Both the position numbers and the translations under genes were made by a program. A stretch of 64,000 nucleotides of DNA, taken from Rhodospirillaceae bacterium (GTDB taxonomy: Bacteria > Pseudomonadota > Alphaproteobacteria > Rhodospirillales > Rhodospirillaceae). The notes beneath the pieces are model-generated. The model saw only the letters and a program-made list of their open reading frames with translations. It did no database searches and had not been told where the DNA came from. Of this stretch, positions 10,764 to 19,069 are shown in pieces. Each line of letters begins with the position of its first letter. Position 1 is the stretch's first letter. Where the stretch lies: NCBI GenBank assembly GCA_018666155.1, contig JABJAH010000046.1, positions 1 to 64,000 on the forward strand, read 5' to 3'.

Positions 10764-13100
10764 CTAATTGCGTAAAGGCTTGCCGGTGTCGAGCATGTGT
10801 TCCATGCGCGCCAGCGTGCCTTCTGTGCGGGCCAGGGTCATAAACGTGGTCCGCTCGAGTTTGAGGAATTCTTTTTCCGTCATGGTTTCGGTCATGTCGG
10901 TGTCGCCTCCGGTCAGGGCCGTTGCCAGCGCGCCCGCAACCACTTGGTCGTGTGGTGTGGCCATTCCTTTGAGCGCGAGGTCGTGCAACGCCAGTTGCAA
11001 GGCCGCTTGTCCAGTTGGTCCCGGTAGCACCAATTCTTGCTCTTCCGGAGGGGCGTAGTCTTCGGCCAACGACAGCGCCTTAGCCTTTGCGTCGGCTAAA
11101 AGCCGGTCCCGGTTCATGGTGATGGCATCGCTATCTCGGAACAGGCCCATCTCCATTGCTTCCGCGGCAGACTTGGCAACCTGGGCGGTGCCAATCATCT
11201 CGAAGGCTTTGGCAACAGCAGGCATCGGGCCGCGCGGCAGTCGCGGGTGATTTTGTAGCCGCAGCAGGACCTCCTTGCAGCCGCCCCAGCCTGGGATAAT
11301 GCCAACGCCGACTTCGACCAGGCCCGTATAGGTTTCCGCATGGGCTTGCACCGCATCGGAATGCAGGAGGATTTCGCAGCCGCCACCAAGGGCCATGCCC
11401 GACGGTGCAGCGACCACGGGGAAGGGGGCTTGCTTGAGGGCCATGTATGTTTTTTGGCCGTCTTCAATCTGGCTTTCGATCTCACCCCACAACGCGATGT
11501 TGGCAGCGAACAGAAATAGACCCAGATTAGCGCCGACAGAGAAGTTGCTGCCTTCGTTGTAGATGACAAGCGCTTTAAGTGCGTCGTCGCCTTTGATGTG
11601 TTTGATCGTCTTTTTGTAGAGCCCCATGATGTCTGGATCGAGGCTATTCATCTTCGACGTGAACTCGAAGCACAGAATACCATCCCCAATGTCCCACACG
11701 GAGGCAGACCCGTTTTTAAGCACGGGTTTGGAGGCGAGCTTGACATCCGACAGACGCAAGACCCCATCGGGCTTCGGAACGTCTTGATAAGCACCGTCGA
11801 CGCCGAGGAATTGCCGAACGCCGTTTTCAACGCGGTAGAATCCACCTTTCTCGGCAGCAAGCGCGAGCATCGGCGGAACGGCGATGGACTCTGCAGCCAG
11901 TTTCTCAGCCAGCCAGCTTGCGCCTATGGCGTCGATCACCTCAAAGGGGCCTTGTTTCCAGCCATAGCCGTCCTTCATACCGGCGTCGACATCGACCACC
12001 GTGTCGGCGATTTCGGGCACCAGTGCTGCCGCGTAGGGCAGAGCATGGGACGTTAGATACCAGGCGAACTTTCCACCTTTATCATCATGTTGAACCAGCG
12101 CCTGAAGCCCGCCCGCTTTCGAAGCCTTCAGGCTTTCGAGCGTCGCCTTTTTTGATGGGGCGTATTCACCGCTGTTGAGGTCAATGCTTTCCTTAACGCG
12201 CGTGCCGCTTTCTTTGTTGAGGCGGTAGAAGCCTCCAGGCCCTTTGCGCCCGATCCAACCATTCTCCAGCATCGTCTTCACGACGGGTGGTTCTGAATGG
12301 ATCGCTCTGTAGGGGTCGTCTTTAGGAAGCCGTTTCAGCATGGAGGCCGCAACATGAGGCATGAGGTCAAGCCCGACCAAATCCAATGTGCCGAAGAAAC
12401 CGGATTTGGGAATGCCGAAGGGCCGGCTGCCAATCGCGTCGGCTTCGTCAACGGTTAGGCCAAGTTCCAAGGCACCGGCGAGGCCGAGCTGAAACCAATA
12501 GGTGCCGATCCGATTGGCGACAAATCCGGGTGTGTCTTTGGCGTGGATGACTCCCTTGCCAAGTTTTACATCGCCGAAAGCTTCAATGGCCTCAATGGCT
12601 TCGGGCTGGGTTTTGTCCGACGACACAAGTTCCAATAACCGCATATAACGGGGCGGGTTGAAAAAATGGGTGATCATAAAATCGGGGACCAGGGCATCAT
12701 CCATGCCGCCCGTCAGATCCTTGAGTGGGATTGTCGACGTGTTGGACGACAACACCGCGCCGTCCTTTTTTACTTTTGCGATCTTGGCGTAGAGGTCCTG
12801 CTTGATATCCAGGCGTTCAATGACGGCTTCAACGATCCAGTCGCAGTCCGCTAGCCAGTCCATGTGATCTTCGATATTGCCCGGCGTCACCAGCTTGGCC
12901 GTTCGCTTTGACATGAACGGCGCCGGTTCCGTCTTAAGCATTTTCTTGATCGCGGTCTCGGCAATGGCGTTTCGATTGGCGCCCGTTTTCGGCACGATAT
13001 CGAGCAGCACGACGGGGATCCCCGCGTTGGCAATATGAGCAGCGATCCCCGCGCCCATTACGCCCGCGCCGATCACCGCGGCTTTGCGGATGTCGGTCAT
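10764..13100 (-). CDS. 3-hydroxyacyl-CoA dehydrogenase / enoyl-CoA hydratase fusion protein (FadB/FadJ-like)
   Basis: A 778-residue bifunctional enzyme for steps two and three of beta-oxidation. The N-terminal half is the NAD-binding dehydrogenase (GAGVMGAGIAAHIANAG near residue 10, then the C-terminal HCDH domain), and the crotonase domain (SVGANLGLF, ALGGGCE, VEVGVGIIPGWGG with its two catalytic Glu) sits near residues 490-650. This order is the reverse of E. coli FadB. The start is the ATG at 13100, which overlaps the thiolase stop (TAATG), so the two are translationally coupled as in classic fadAB trifunctional complexes. A longer start at 13148 would lie inside the thiolase gene. Confidence 0.95.
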   Translation of the reverse strand: MTDIRKAAVIGAGVMGAGIAAHIANAGIPVVLLDIVPKTGANRNAIAETAIKKMLKTEPAPFMSKRTAKLVTPGNIEDHMDWLADCDWIVEAVIERLDIKQDLYAKIAKVKKDGAVLSSNTSTIPLKDLTGGMDDALVPDFMITHFFNPPRYMRLLELVSSDKTQPEAIEAIEAFGDVKLGKGVIHAKDTPGFVANRIGTYWFQLGLAGALELGLTVDEADAIGSRPFGIPKSGFFGTLDLVGLDLMPHVAASMLKRLPKDDPYRAIHSEPPVVKTMLENGWIGRKGPGGFYRLNKESGTRVKESIDLNSGEYAPSKKATLESLKASKAGGLQALVQHDDKGGKFAWYLTSHALPYAAALVPEIADTVVDVDAGMKDGYGWKQGPFEVIDAIGASWLAEKLAAESIAVPPMLALAAEKGGFYRVENGVRQFLGVDGAYQDVPKPDGVLRLSDVKLASKPVLKNGSASVWDIGDGILCFEFTSKMNSLDPDIMGLYKKTIKHIKGDDALKALVIYNEGSNFSVGANLGLFLFAANIALWGEIESQIEDGQKTYMALKQAPFPVVAAPSGMALGGGCEILLHSDAVQAHAETYTGLVEVGVGIIPGWGGCKEVLLRLQNHPRLPRGPMPAVAKAFEMIGTAQVAKSAAEAMEMGLFRDSDAITMNRDRLLADAKAKALSLAEDYAPPEEQELVLPGPTGQAALQLALHDLALKGMATPHDQVVAGALATALTGGDTDMTETMTEKEFLKLERTTFMTLARTEGTLARMEHMLDTGKPLRN

Positions 13101-14236
13101 TACAGCGCCTCCAGAACCGTGGCGATGCCTTGGCCTCCGCCAATGCACTGGGTGGCGAGGGCATATTTCTTGCCTTCGCGCTGCATGATATGGGCCGCCT
13201 TGCCTGTGATGCGGGCGCCGGTTGCGCCAAGCGGATGCCCGAGGGCAATGGCGCCGCCGTCGATATTGGTTTTACTCAGGTCGAGGTTCAGGTCGTGAAT
13301 AACGGCGAGAGATTGCGCGGCAAAGGCTTCGTTGAGTTCGATGACATCAATGTCGTCGAGTTTTAGTCCGGCCCGTTCCAGCGCCTTGTTGGTGGCGTTG
13401 ACTGGTCCGATGCCCATGATCTCTGGGTCGCACCCAGCCACCGCAATAGACTTAATGCGCGCTAGGGGTTTGAGCCCATGTTTTTCCGCATAGGCCTCAC
13501 TGGTCAGCAGAACAGCGGCCGAGCCGTCCGTCAGCGGCGATGACGTGCCCGCCGTTACCGACCCGTTCTGGTCGAATGCTGGCTTGAGGTCGCCGAGAAT
13601 TTCCATGGTGGTGTCAGGTCGAATGCAGCCGTCCTTATCAACCACGCCGTCTCTTGTTTCGATCGGTACAATCTCATCATCGAACTTGCCCGATGATTGC
13701 GCCGCTGCTGCGCGCTTATGACTTTCGACGGCAAAGGCGTCCTGTTTATCCCGGGCGATGTCATATTTGTTCGCCAAATTTTCTGCCGTTTCGCCCATAC
13801 CCATGTAGGCGGCATGTCCGGCTTTGACGAGTTTTGGATTAAGCATCGGGTTAAACCCGGGCATGGGAATGCGGGTCATGCTTTCAATACCGGCGCAGAT
13901 GAAAGCCTCTCCCGCGCCAAGAGCAATGGACCCGGCTGCCGTATGGATCGCTTGCATCGATGAACCACAGAAGCGGTTGATGGTCGTGCCTGCAACGCTG
14001 TTGGGTAGCCCGGCGAGAAAAACGATGTTGCGCGCCACGTTGAGGCCCTGTTCCCCTTCCGGGAAGGCGCAGCCAAGAACCAAGTCTTCGATTGTAGCGG
14101 GATCAATGCCTGTGCGCTCGACCAGCGCTTTCACAACGGCCGCGGCCAAATCGTCGGGCCGCGTTCTGATCAAAGCGCCCTTGTTAGCGAGCGTCAGAGG
14201 TGAGCGGGCGTAGCCTGCAATAACAGCACCGGTCAT
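13100..14236 (-). CDS. Acetyl-CoA acyltransferase (thiolase, FadA-type)
   Basis: A 378-residue thiolase that cleaves 3-ketoacyl-CoA. It carries the nucleophilic Cys in NRFCGSSMQAIH (about residue 90), the GHPLGATGAR motif with active-site His and the second Cys in QCIGGGQG near the C-terminus. Its start overlaps the stop of the MerR gene (ATGA) and its stop overlaps the start of the dehydrogenase/hydratase gene, placing it in the middle of the beta-oxidation operon as the partner subunit of the multifunctional enzyme. Confidence 0.96.
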   Translation of the reverse strand: MTGAVIAGYARSPLTLANKGALIRTRPDDLAAAVVKALVERTGIDPATIEDLVLGCAFPEGEQGLNVARNIVFLAGLPNSVAGTTINRFCGSSMQAIHTAAGSIALGAGEAFICAGIESMTRIPMPGFNPMLNPKLVKAGHAAYMGMGETAENLANKYDIARDKQDAFAVESHKRAAAAQSSGKFDDEIVPIETRDGVVDKDGCIRPDTTMEILGDLKPAFDQNGSVTAGTSSPLTDGSAAVLLTSEAYAEKHGLKPLARIKSIAVAGCDPEIMGIGPVNATNKALERAGLKLDDIDVIELNEAFAAQSLAVIHDLNLDLSKTNIDGGAIALGHPLGATGARITGKAAHIMQREGKKYALATQCIGGGQGIATVLEAL

Positions 14237-14721
14237 GGGTCCATCCCTTCTATCTGTGTTTCATTTTGACGTGTTGGTTTAAGCAACGGCGCCGGAGAGT
14301 CAGGGTCGACCCCCTTACTCTTTAGGTTTTGTATGGCGTCGTGCTCGATCTGTTCGAGTTCGTGGAGCGAATCTTCAATATCTTTGAGTTTGGCACGCAG
14401 GTCGTCGGCCCGTTCGCGCGCTTTATGGCGTATATGCAAAACCTGGCCGACGTGTTCGGCATCAGCATCATACAGTTCCAGATAGGCCTGAATTTCGTCG
14501 AGGGAAAACCCCAACCGTTTGCCGCGTAAAATAATTTGTAGGCGGGCCCGGTCACTATGAGTGTAGACGCGGGTTGATCCAGCCAGTTGCGGTTGCAGCA
14601 AGCCTCGGCCCTCATAGAATCGGACCGTGCGAGCGGTCACCCCGGCGTCATCAGCGAGCTGATTGGTGCTGTACAAGCGATCGGCTGTGTCTTTGGGAAC
14701 TGCTGAAGAGGCGGCGGTCAT
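14233..14721 (-). CDS. MerR-family transcriptional regulator of the beta-oxidation operon
   Basis: A 162-residue regulator with an N-terminal MerR winged helix (YSTNQLADDAGVTARTVRFYEGRGLL, about residues 17-42) and a long coiled-coil dimerisation helix (about 85-130). It has no metal-binding Cys cluster, unlike PbrR or CueR. It is embedded between the acyl-CoA ligase and thiolase genes with 4-base overlaps on both sides. MerR proteins in such operons (LiuR-type) control fatty acid or branched-chain catabolism in proteobacteria. It probably responds to an acyl-CoA and acts on the palindromes at 16534-16566 (inference). Confidence 0.9.
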   Translation of the reverse strand: MTAASSAVPKDTADRLYSTNQLADDAGVTARTVRFYEGRGLLQPQLAGSTRVYTHSDRARLQIILRGKRLGFSLDEIQAYLELYDADAEHVGQVLHIRHKARERADDLRAKLKDIEDSLHELEQIEHDAIQNLKSKGVDPDSPAPLLKPTRQNETQIEGMDP

Positions 14722-16448
14722 GCGGCACTCTCCTCAGTTTGCCGATCTTCTTGCACGTCCTCTTGCCCTTCTTCCTCAGCCTTGAGCTCTTTCTTCGATA
14801 GCTTACCGATCAAAGTTTTCGGCAGTTCGTCACGGAACTCATAGATGTCTGGGCGTTCAATCGCTGACAGTTTGTCTTTAAGAAAAACCTTCAGTTCGGC
14901 TTCCGTCAAAGACTCGTCTTCTTTCAACCGTATAAAAGCTTTTGGCGCTTGGCCGCGGTATTTGTCTTCGACTCCAATAACCGTGACTTCTGCAACAGCG
15001 GGATGTTCGTAGATGGCCTCTTCGACTATGCGCGGATAAATCTTGTATCCGCCGGCGATGATGATGTCCTTCAATCGGTCGACGAGAAAGATATAGCCAT
15101 CTTCATCCATGTACCCGACGTCACCAGTCCGGAACGCGCCGTCTTGCATCGCCTTGGCAGTCTCGTCTGGGTTTTCCCAATAGCCCTGCATGACCTGAGG
15201 GCCACGAATACAGACTTCGCCGCGCTCGCCGAGCGGCATCAGTTTTTCTGGTTCTTCAACGGACCTGATTTCGATCGTTGTTCGAGGCATGGGGATGCCG
15301 ACTGAGCCGGCCTTGTTTACGCCGACCGTTGGGTTCGTGGTCGCGACCGGTGAGGTCTCGCTGAGACCATACCCTTCGACCACGACGCAGCCGGAAATCC
15401 GTTCGAATTCTTTCTTCACCTCCATCGGCAGTGGGGCGCCACCGGAGATGCAGACCTTGATGGATGACAGGTCATACTCTTTGATCTTCGGGAAGGTGTT
15501 GATCGCCGTGAAAATCGTCGGCACGGCCGGAAAAAAGGTTGGCTTCTTTTGGGCAATGGCCCGCAGGCACGTTTTTAAATCGAACCGCGGTAGCATGATG
15601 ATTTGTGCGCCATAACGCAGACCCGTCATCATTGCGACTGTCATTGCAAACACATGGAAGAAGGGTAGCGCGGCAAGAAACTTCTCCTCGCCGATCTTAC
15701 TGTTATCGTACCAAGCGGCCACCTGAATCGCATTGGCGCTGACATTGGCGTGGGTGAGCATTGCTGCCTTTGGAATACCAGTCGTGCCGCCGGTATATTG
15801 CAGCACCGCGAGATCATCCTCGGGCACGATGTCGACGGACGTGAACACGCCATCGTTTTCGATGAGGTCTTCAAACTGAATTTGGCCGTCGCCCTCTTCC
15901 ACCTGTGCCAAAGTTTTGCGGCGGAAGATGTTGAACAGCACAGCTTTGCGCCAGGGCAAGACGTCGGTCATGGAACACAACAGCAGCTTTTCAACGCTGT
16001 TCCGTTCGACGGTTTCGCGCGCCTTCGGATACATGGCTTCCAAGTCCATGGTCACCAGCATGTGCGGGCGTGAATCCTTAATGAGGTCATCCAGCTCCCG
16101 CTGGGCGTATAGCGGATTGATATTGACGACCACTCCGCCGACCAGCAGCACGGCATGGAATAAAACAATGTAGTAGGGCGTGTTCGGCAGCATCAGGGCG
16201 ACGCGGTCACCCTTTTTAATGCCCTGTTCTTGCAGGCCCTTCGCGGCAGCCCGCATCATCGTGCCGGTTTCCCGATAGGTCCAAGTGCGGCCTAGGAACT
16301 CCATGCAGATGCGTTCCGGATAAGCTGCGACACTGCGATCGAAAGCCGCGTGGGCGGGCTCGGGCACAATCGGCATGTCCCAATCGGCGAAATCCGGATA
16401 GCTCTCGAGCCACGGCTTAAAATTAGATGTGGTGGTCGCAGTCGTCAT
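14718..16448 (-). CDS. Long-chain fatty acid-CoA ligase (FadD-type)
   Basis: A 576-residue AMP-forming acyl-CoA synthetase. It shows the phosphate-binding P-loop YTGGTTGIPKAAMLTH (about residue 215), the VEGYGLSETSP motif, the FRTGDVGYMDEDGY hinge and the C-terminal PKTLIGKLSKKEL with the catalytic Lys. It activates fatty acids with ATP and CoA, feeding the beta-oxidation enzymes encoded downstream. It is the first gene of the leftward operon; its stop overlaps the MerR start. The last 25 residues are rich in Glu, Gln and Asp and look like a disordered tail. Confidence 0.95.
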   Translation of the reverse strand: MTTATTTSNFKPWLESYPDFADWDMPIVPEPAHAAFDRSVAAYPERICMEFLGRTWTYRETGTMMRAAAKGLQEQGIKKGDRVALMLPNTPYYIVLFHAVLLVGGVVVNINPLYAQRELDDLIKDSRPHMLVTMDLEAMYPKARETVERNSVEKLLLCSMTDVLPWRKAVLFNIFRRKTLAQVEEGDGQIQFEDLIENDGVFTSVDIVPEDDLAVLQYTGGTTGIPKAAMLTHANVSANAIQVAAWYDNSKIGEEKFLAALPFFHVFAMTVAMMTGLRYGAQIIMLPRFDLKTCLRAIAQKKPTFFPAVPTIFTAINTFPKIKEYDLSSIKVCISGGAPLPMEVKKEFERISGCVVVEGYGLSETSPVATTNPTVGVNKAGSVGIPMPRTTIEIRSVEEPEKLMPLGERGEVCIRGPQVMQGYWENPDETAKAMQDGAFRTGDVGYMDEDGYIFLVDRLKDIIIAGGYKIYPRIVEEAIYEHPAVAEVTVIGVEDKYRGQAPKAFIRLKEDESLTEAELKVFLKDKLSAIERPDIYEFRDELPKTLIGKLSKKELKAEEEGQEDVQEDRQTEESAA

Positions 16449-16533
16449 TCAGGCTCTCTGTCGCGGGTTTTGGCATCGGCTGCCATTCATGGACCTAAAG
16501 TAAGAGCTCGATGTTCCAGCGCAAGTAAAAATA

Positions 16534-16566
16534 GTTACGTTAACGTCACATTTACGTCATATGACG
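16534..16566. promoter_or_regulatory. Two palindromes upstream of the beta-oxidation operon (candidate MerR operator)
   Basis: ACGTTAACGT (16537-16546) is a perfect 10-bp palindrome, and extends to a 16-base repeat (16534-16549) with one mismatched pair. CGTCATATGACG (16555-16566) is a perfect 12-bp palindrome right beside it. Both lie in an AT-rich stretch about 85-120 bases before the acyl-CoA ligase start. MerR/LiuR-type regulators bind such dyads, often containing ACGT half-sites, so this is a good candidate for autoregulation by the MerR protein of the operon. Confidence 0.5.
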
Positions 16567-16654
16567 AGTGGACTGGGAAAAGATTATTTAAAACAATGAG
16601 TTATATAGATAGGAAAACAGGCAGACATTCGCCCGAGTTTGGCCTAGAGAACGC

Positions 16655-16963
16655 TTATTCCTCGAGCAGGCTGCTCAATTTGAGCGCGACTCCCTTGGAT
16701 CCGAATATCTTAAGCTTGCCCATGGTGAAGGCGACCATGGGGTTAAGGTCACCGGCAATCAGCTTCTCGAGATTGTCCGAGGACAGCACCAGGGTCGTTT
16801 CCGCATCTTCATCGTCAGGATTAACGGTCACAACTACCTCATCACTGGTCGCATCGATTAGAATTTTGCCCTCGTCTTCCAGATCGAACAGCACGCTGTG
16901 GTTCAGTTCGGTGAGGTCGTCAGCGCGGGATCTTACTGCGTCCACGATTTGGTCGAAATCCAT
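16655..16963 (-). CDS. SCP2 sterol-carrier-domain protein
   Basis: A 102-residue stand-alone SCP2 domain: the N-terminal helix MDFDQIVDAVRSRADDL, beta strands such as SVLFDLEDEGKILIDAT, and the C-terminal NPMVAFTMGKLKIFGSKG segment, which is the family hallmark. The domain binds lipids or acyl-CoA in a hydrophobic tunnel. The ATG at 16963 is preferred over one 96 bases upstream, because the extension has no family similarity and runs into the divergent promoter region. It lies just upstream of the fatty acid degradation operon in the same direction, so a role in acyl-CoA handling is likely (inference). Confidence 0.88.
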   Translation of the reverse strand: MDFDQIVDAVRSRADDLTELNHSVLFDLEDEGKILIDATSDEVVVTVNPDDEDAETTLVLSSDNLEKLIAGDLNPMVAFTMGKLKIFGSKGVALKLSSLLEE

Positions 16964-17076
16964 TGAGGTACCGCCTTGCCTGTCATTCTCTGTGGTCGCC
17001 GTGCCTACCATGGTGGTATGCAGGCCGAAGATAGGCAATACGCTAAAAACCATACGCACAGAAAGGACCGTGGCTC

Positions 17077-17793
17077 ATGCCCAGTATCCTCATTACGGGC
17101 GCCAATCGCGGATTGGGCTTTGGTCTACTCAAGCTCTATGTGGATGATGGCTGGCGCGTCTATGGCTGTTGCCGCAATCCGGAAAGCGCGGCTGAACTGA
17201 ACGCTATCACTGACGCATCAAACGGAGCGTTGACCCTCCATCGTGTCGACGTCGAAGACGATGCGTCTATTGAAGCGTTGAAAACAGAAATTAAAGGCCA
17301 ACCGCTCGACCTGCTGCTGATCGTCGCCGGATATTACGGCAAGGTCATAATGACAGAGCCTGGTGGCCTGCAGGAATTTGGCACCTCTGACTACGACGAC
17401 TGGGGCAAAATACTCCGGGTCAATATTATGGGGCCGATGAAGATGGCGGAGGCTTTGGTCGACAACGTTGCGGCCAGTGACAGGAAACAGCTGGTGGCCG
17501 TTTCAAGTGTGATTGGCTCGGTAGGCGATAACACCATTGGCAACTTGTACGCCTACCGCTCCAGCAAAGCTGGGCTCAACGCCGTTATGAAATCGATGTC
17601 CGTCAATCTCAAGGACCGCGGCATTACAGCGCTTCCCTTGCATCCGGGCTGGGTACGCACCGATATGGGTGGGCCAGCCGCTGATCTGGACCCTCAGACA
17701 AGCGTCGACGGCATGAAGAAAGTTCTCGACGGTTTGACACCGGCAGATGCCGGACGCTTTCTCGATTACACTGGCGCCGAGTTGCCCTGGTAA
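17077..17793 (+). CDS. Short-chain dehydrogenase/reductase
   Basis: A 238-residue classical SDR with the cofactor motif TGANRGLGFGL at the N-terminus, a modified NAG-type strand (IVAGYYG in place of NNAG), catalytic Ser in AVSSVIGSVG and the Tyr-x3-Lys pair in YAYRSSKAG. It should oxidise or reduce a carbonyl with NAD(P). The Tyr/Lys pair and Ser are intact. It is followed 24 bases later by the two serine hydrolase genes, possibly in one transcript. The substrate is unknown. Confidence 0.88.
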   Translation: MPSILITGANRGLGFGLLKLYVDDGWRVYGCCRNPESAAELNAITDASNGALTLHRVDVEDDASIEALKTEIKGQPLDLLLIVAGYYGKVIMTEPGGLQEFGTSDYDDWGKILRVNIMGPMKMAEALVDNVAASDRKQLVAVSSVIGSVGDNTIGNLYAYRSSKAGLNAVMKSMSVNLKDRGITALPLHPGWVRTDMGGPAADLDPQTSVDGMKKVLDGLTPADAGRFLDYTGAELPW

Positions 17794-17817
17794 GCATACC
17801 TACGGAAGAGAGCGCAC

Positions 17818-19026
17818 GTGCGGGTTTTAAAGTGGATCGTCATCGGTATTGGAGCGCTCGTTGCGCTGCCTTTTATCGCGTTCGCGGTCCTCTACATTAC
17901 TGATCCGAAGTTCTACGGACGAATTGCAACGGTCTTTACGATCGATCCTGTCAAAGATGTCGCTTGGTACGAGCCGCTTGAGCGCGTGCCTGGTGTCGAA
18001 GGTGCGCCGCTGCTCCGCGCCGATGAGTCCGCGCGCACGATCTCCCAGGAGGCCTGGCAGCAGGCTCGGGCCTATGCCGAGGAAACCGGATCGGTCGCGC
18101 TTTTGGTCTGGCATCGTGGCGCGCTTCAATACGAACATTACGGCGAAGGCTTTGACCGCACGTCGCGTACAGACCCGGCGTCGATGCATAAGTCCGTTAT
18201 GGCGCTGTTGGTCGGGGCAGCGATTGCCGATGGCACGCTGCCCTCCGTCGATGAACCGGCGGCGACTTATCTCACCGAATGGGCGGCGGACGATCGATCA
18301 AGGGTCACGATTAAGCACCTCTTGCAAATGACCAGCGGCATGTACCGCGATCCGTTCAGCCCCAGTCCATTCGGGACCACGATGAAACTTAATCTTGGGA
18401 CAGAGATATCTAACCTGACGTTGTCACAACCAGCCCGCCGCGCACCCGGTGAAGAGTTTGACTACAACAATTTCAACCCGCAGGCTTTATCCATCCTTCT
18501 CGAACGGGCAACCGGGCAACGCTACTCAAAAATCCTGTCGGACAAGCTGTGGTCCAAACTCGGAACTGGCGATGCCTATGTTTGGCTCGACCACGAAGGC
18601 GGATTACCTCGGGCCTATTGCTGCCTCCACGCCACAGCTGAAGATTGGCTGCGCGTCGGATTGTTGCATTTGAACCACGGCACAGTGGACGGCGAGCAGG
18701 TGATCCCTAAGGCATGGATGCAAGATGTTGTTACCGGGTCTGATGTGGGGCCGAACTATGGCTATCAGACGTGGCTCGGTTCACCATACAGGGCACAACG
18801 CGACTACGGTCCCTACATCGGTCCCTACGTGCGCCACGATGAACCCTATGATGCCGAGGATGCCATATATTTTGACGGTGCTGGCGGCCAACGGGTCTAT
18901 ATTATTCCATCCTATGACATGGTGATCGTGCGCACCGGGACCGGAGGCATCGATTTCGCTGCCGGGTCATTCCTGTGGGAAGATTCTCGTTTGCCAAATA
19001 TTCTAATGCGCGGAGTTATTCAATAA
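17818..19026 (+). CDS. Beta-lactamase-related serine hydrolase, membrane-anchored (copy 1)
   Basis: A 402-residue penicillin-binding-protein-like esterase (Pfam Beta-lactamase, class C type). Residues 5-25 form a membrane anchor or uncleaved signal, so the domain is periplasmic. The catalytic Ser-x-x-Lys is SMHK (about residue 122) and the Tyr-x-Asn is in FDYNNFNPQ; the third motif region lies near GGQRVYIIPSYD. The start codon is GTG with GGAAGAGAG upstream. It is a tandem paralogue of the next gene, with the same order of motifs. Its substrate, an ester, amide or peptide, cannot be told. Confidence 0.88.
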   Translation: MRVLKWIVIGIGALVALPFIAFAVLYITDPKFYGRIATVFTIDPVKDVAWYEPLERVPGVEGAPLLRADESARTISQEAWQQARAYAEETGSVALLVWHRGALQYEHYGEGFDRTSRTDPASMHKSVMALLVGAAIADGTLPSVDEPAATYLTEWAADDRSRVTIKHLLQMTSGMYRDPFSPSPFGTTMKLNLGTEISNLTLSQPARRAPGEEFDYNNFNPQALSILLERATGQRYSKILSDKLWSKLGTGDAYVWLDHEGGLPRAYCCLHATAEDWLRVGLLHLNHGTVDGEQVIPKAWMQDVVTGSDVGPNYGYQTWLGSPYRAQRDYGPYIGPYVRHDEPYDAEDAIYFDGAGGQRVYIIPSYDMVIVRTGTGGIDFAAGSFLWEDSRLPNILMRGVIQ

Positions 19027-19069
19027 AGATGGGCGGCAAAAAACGACCGTCGTTTAAGGAGCTTTTGTT

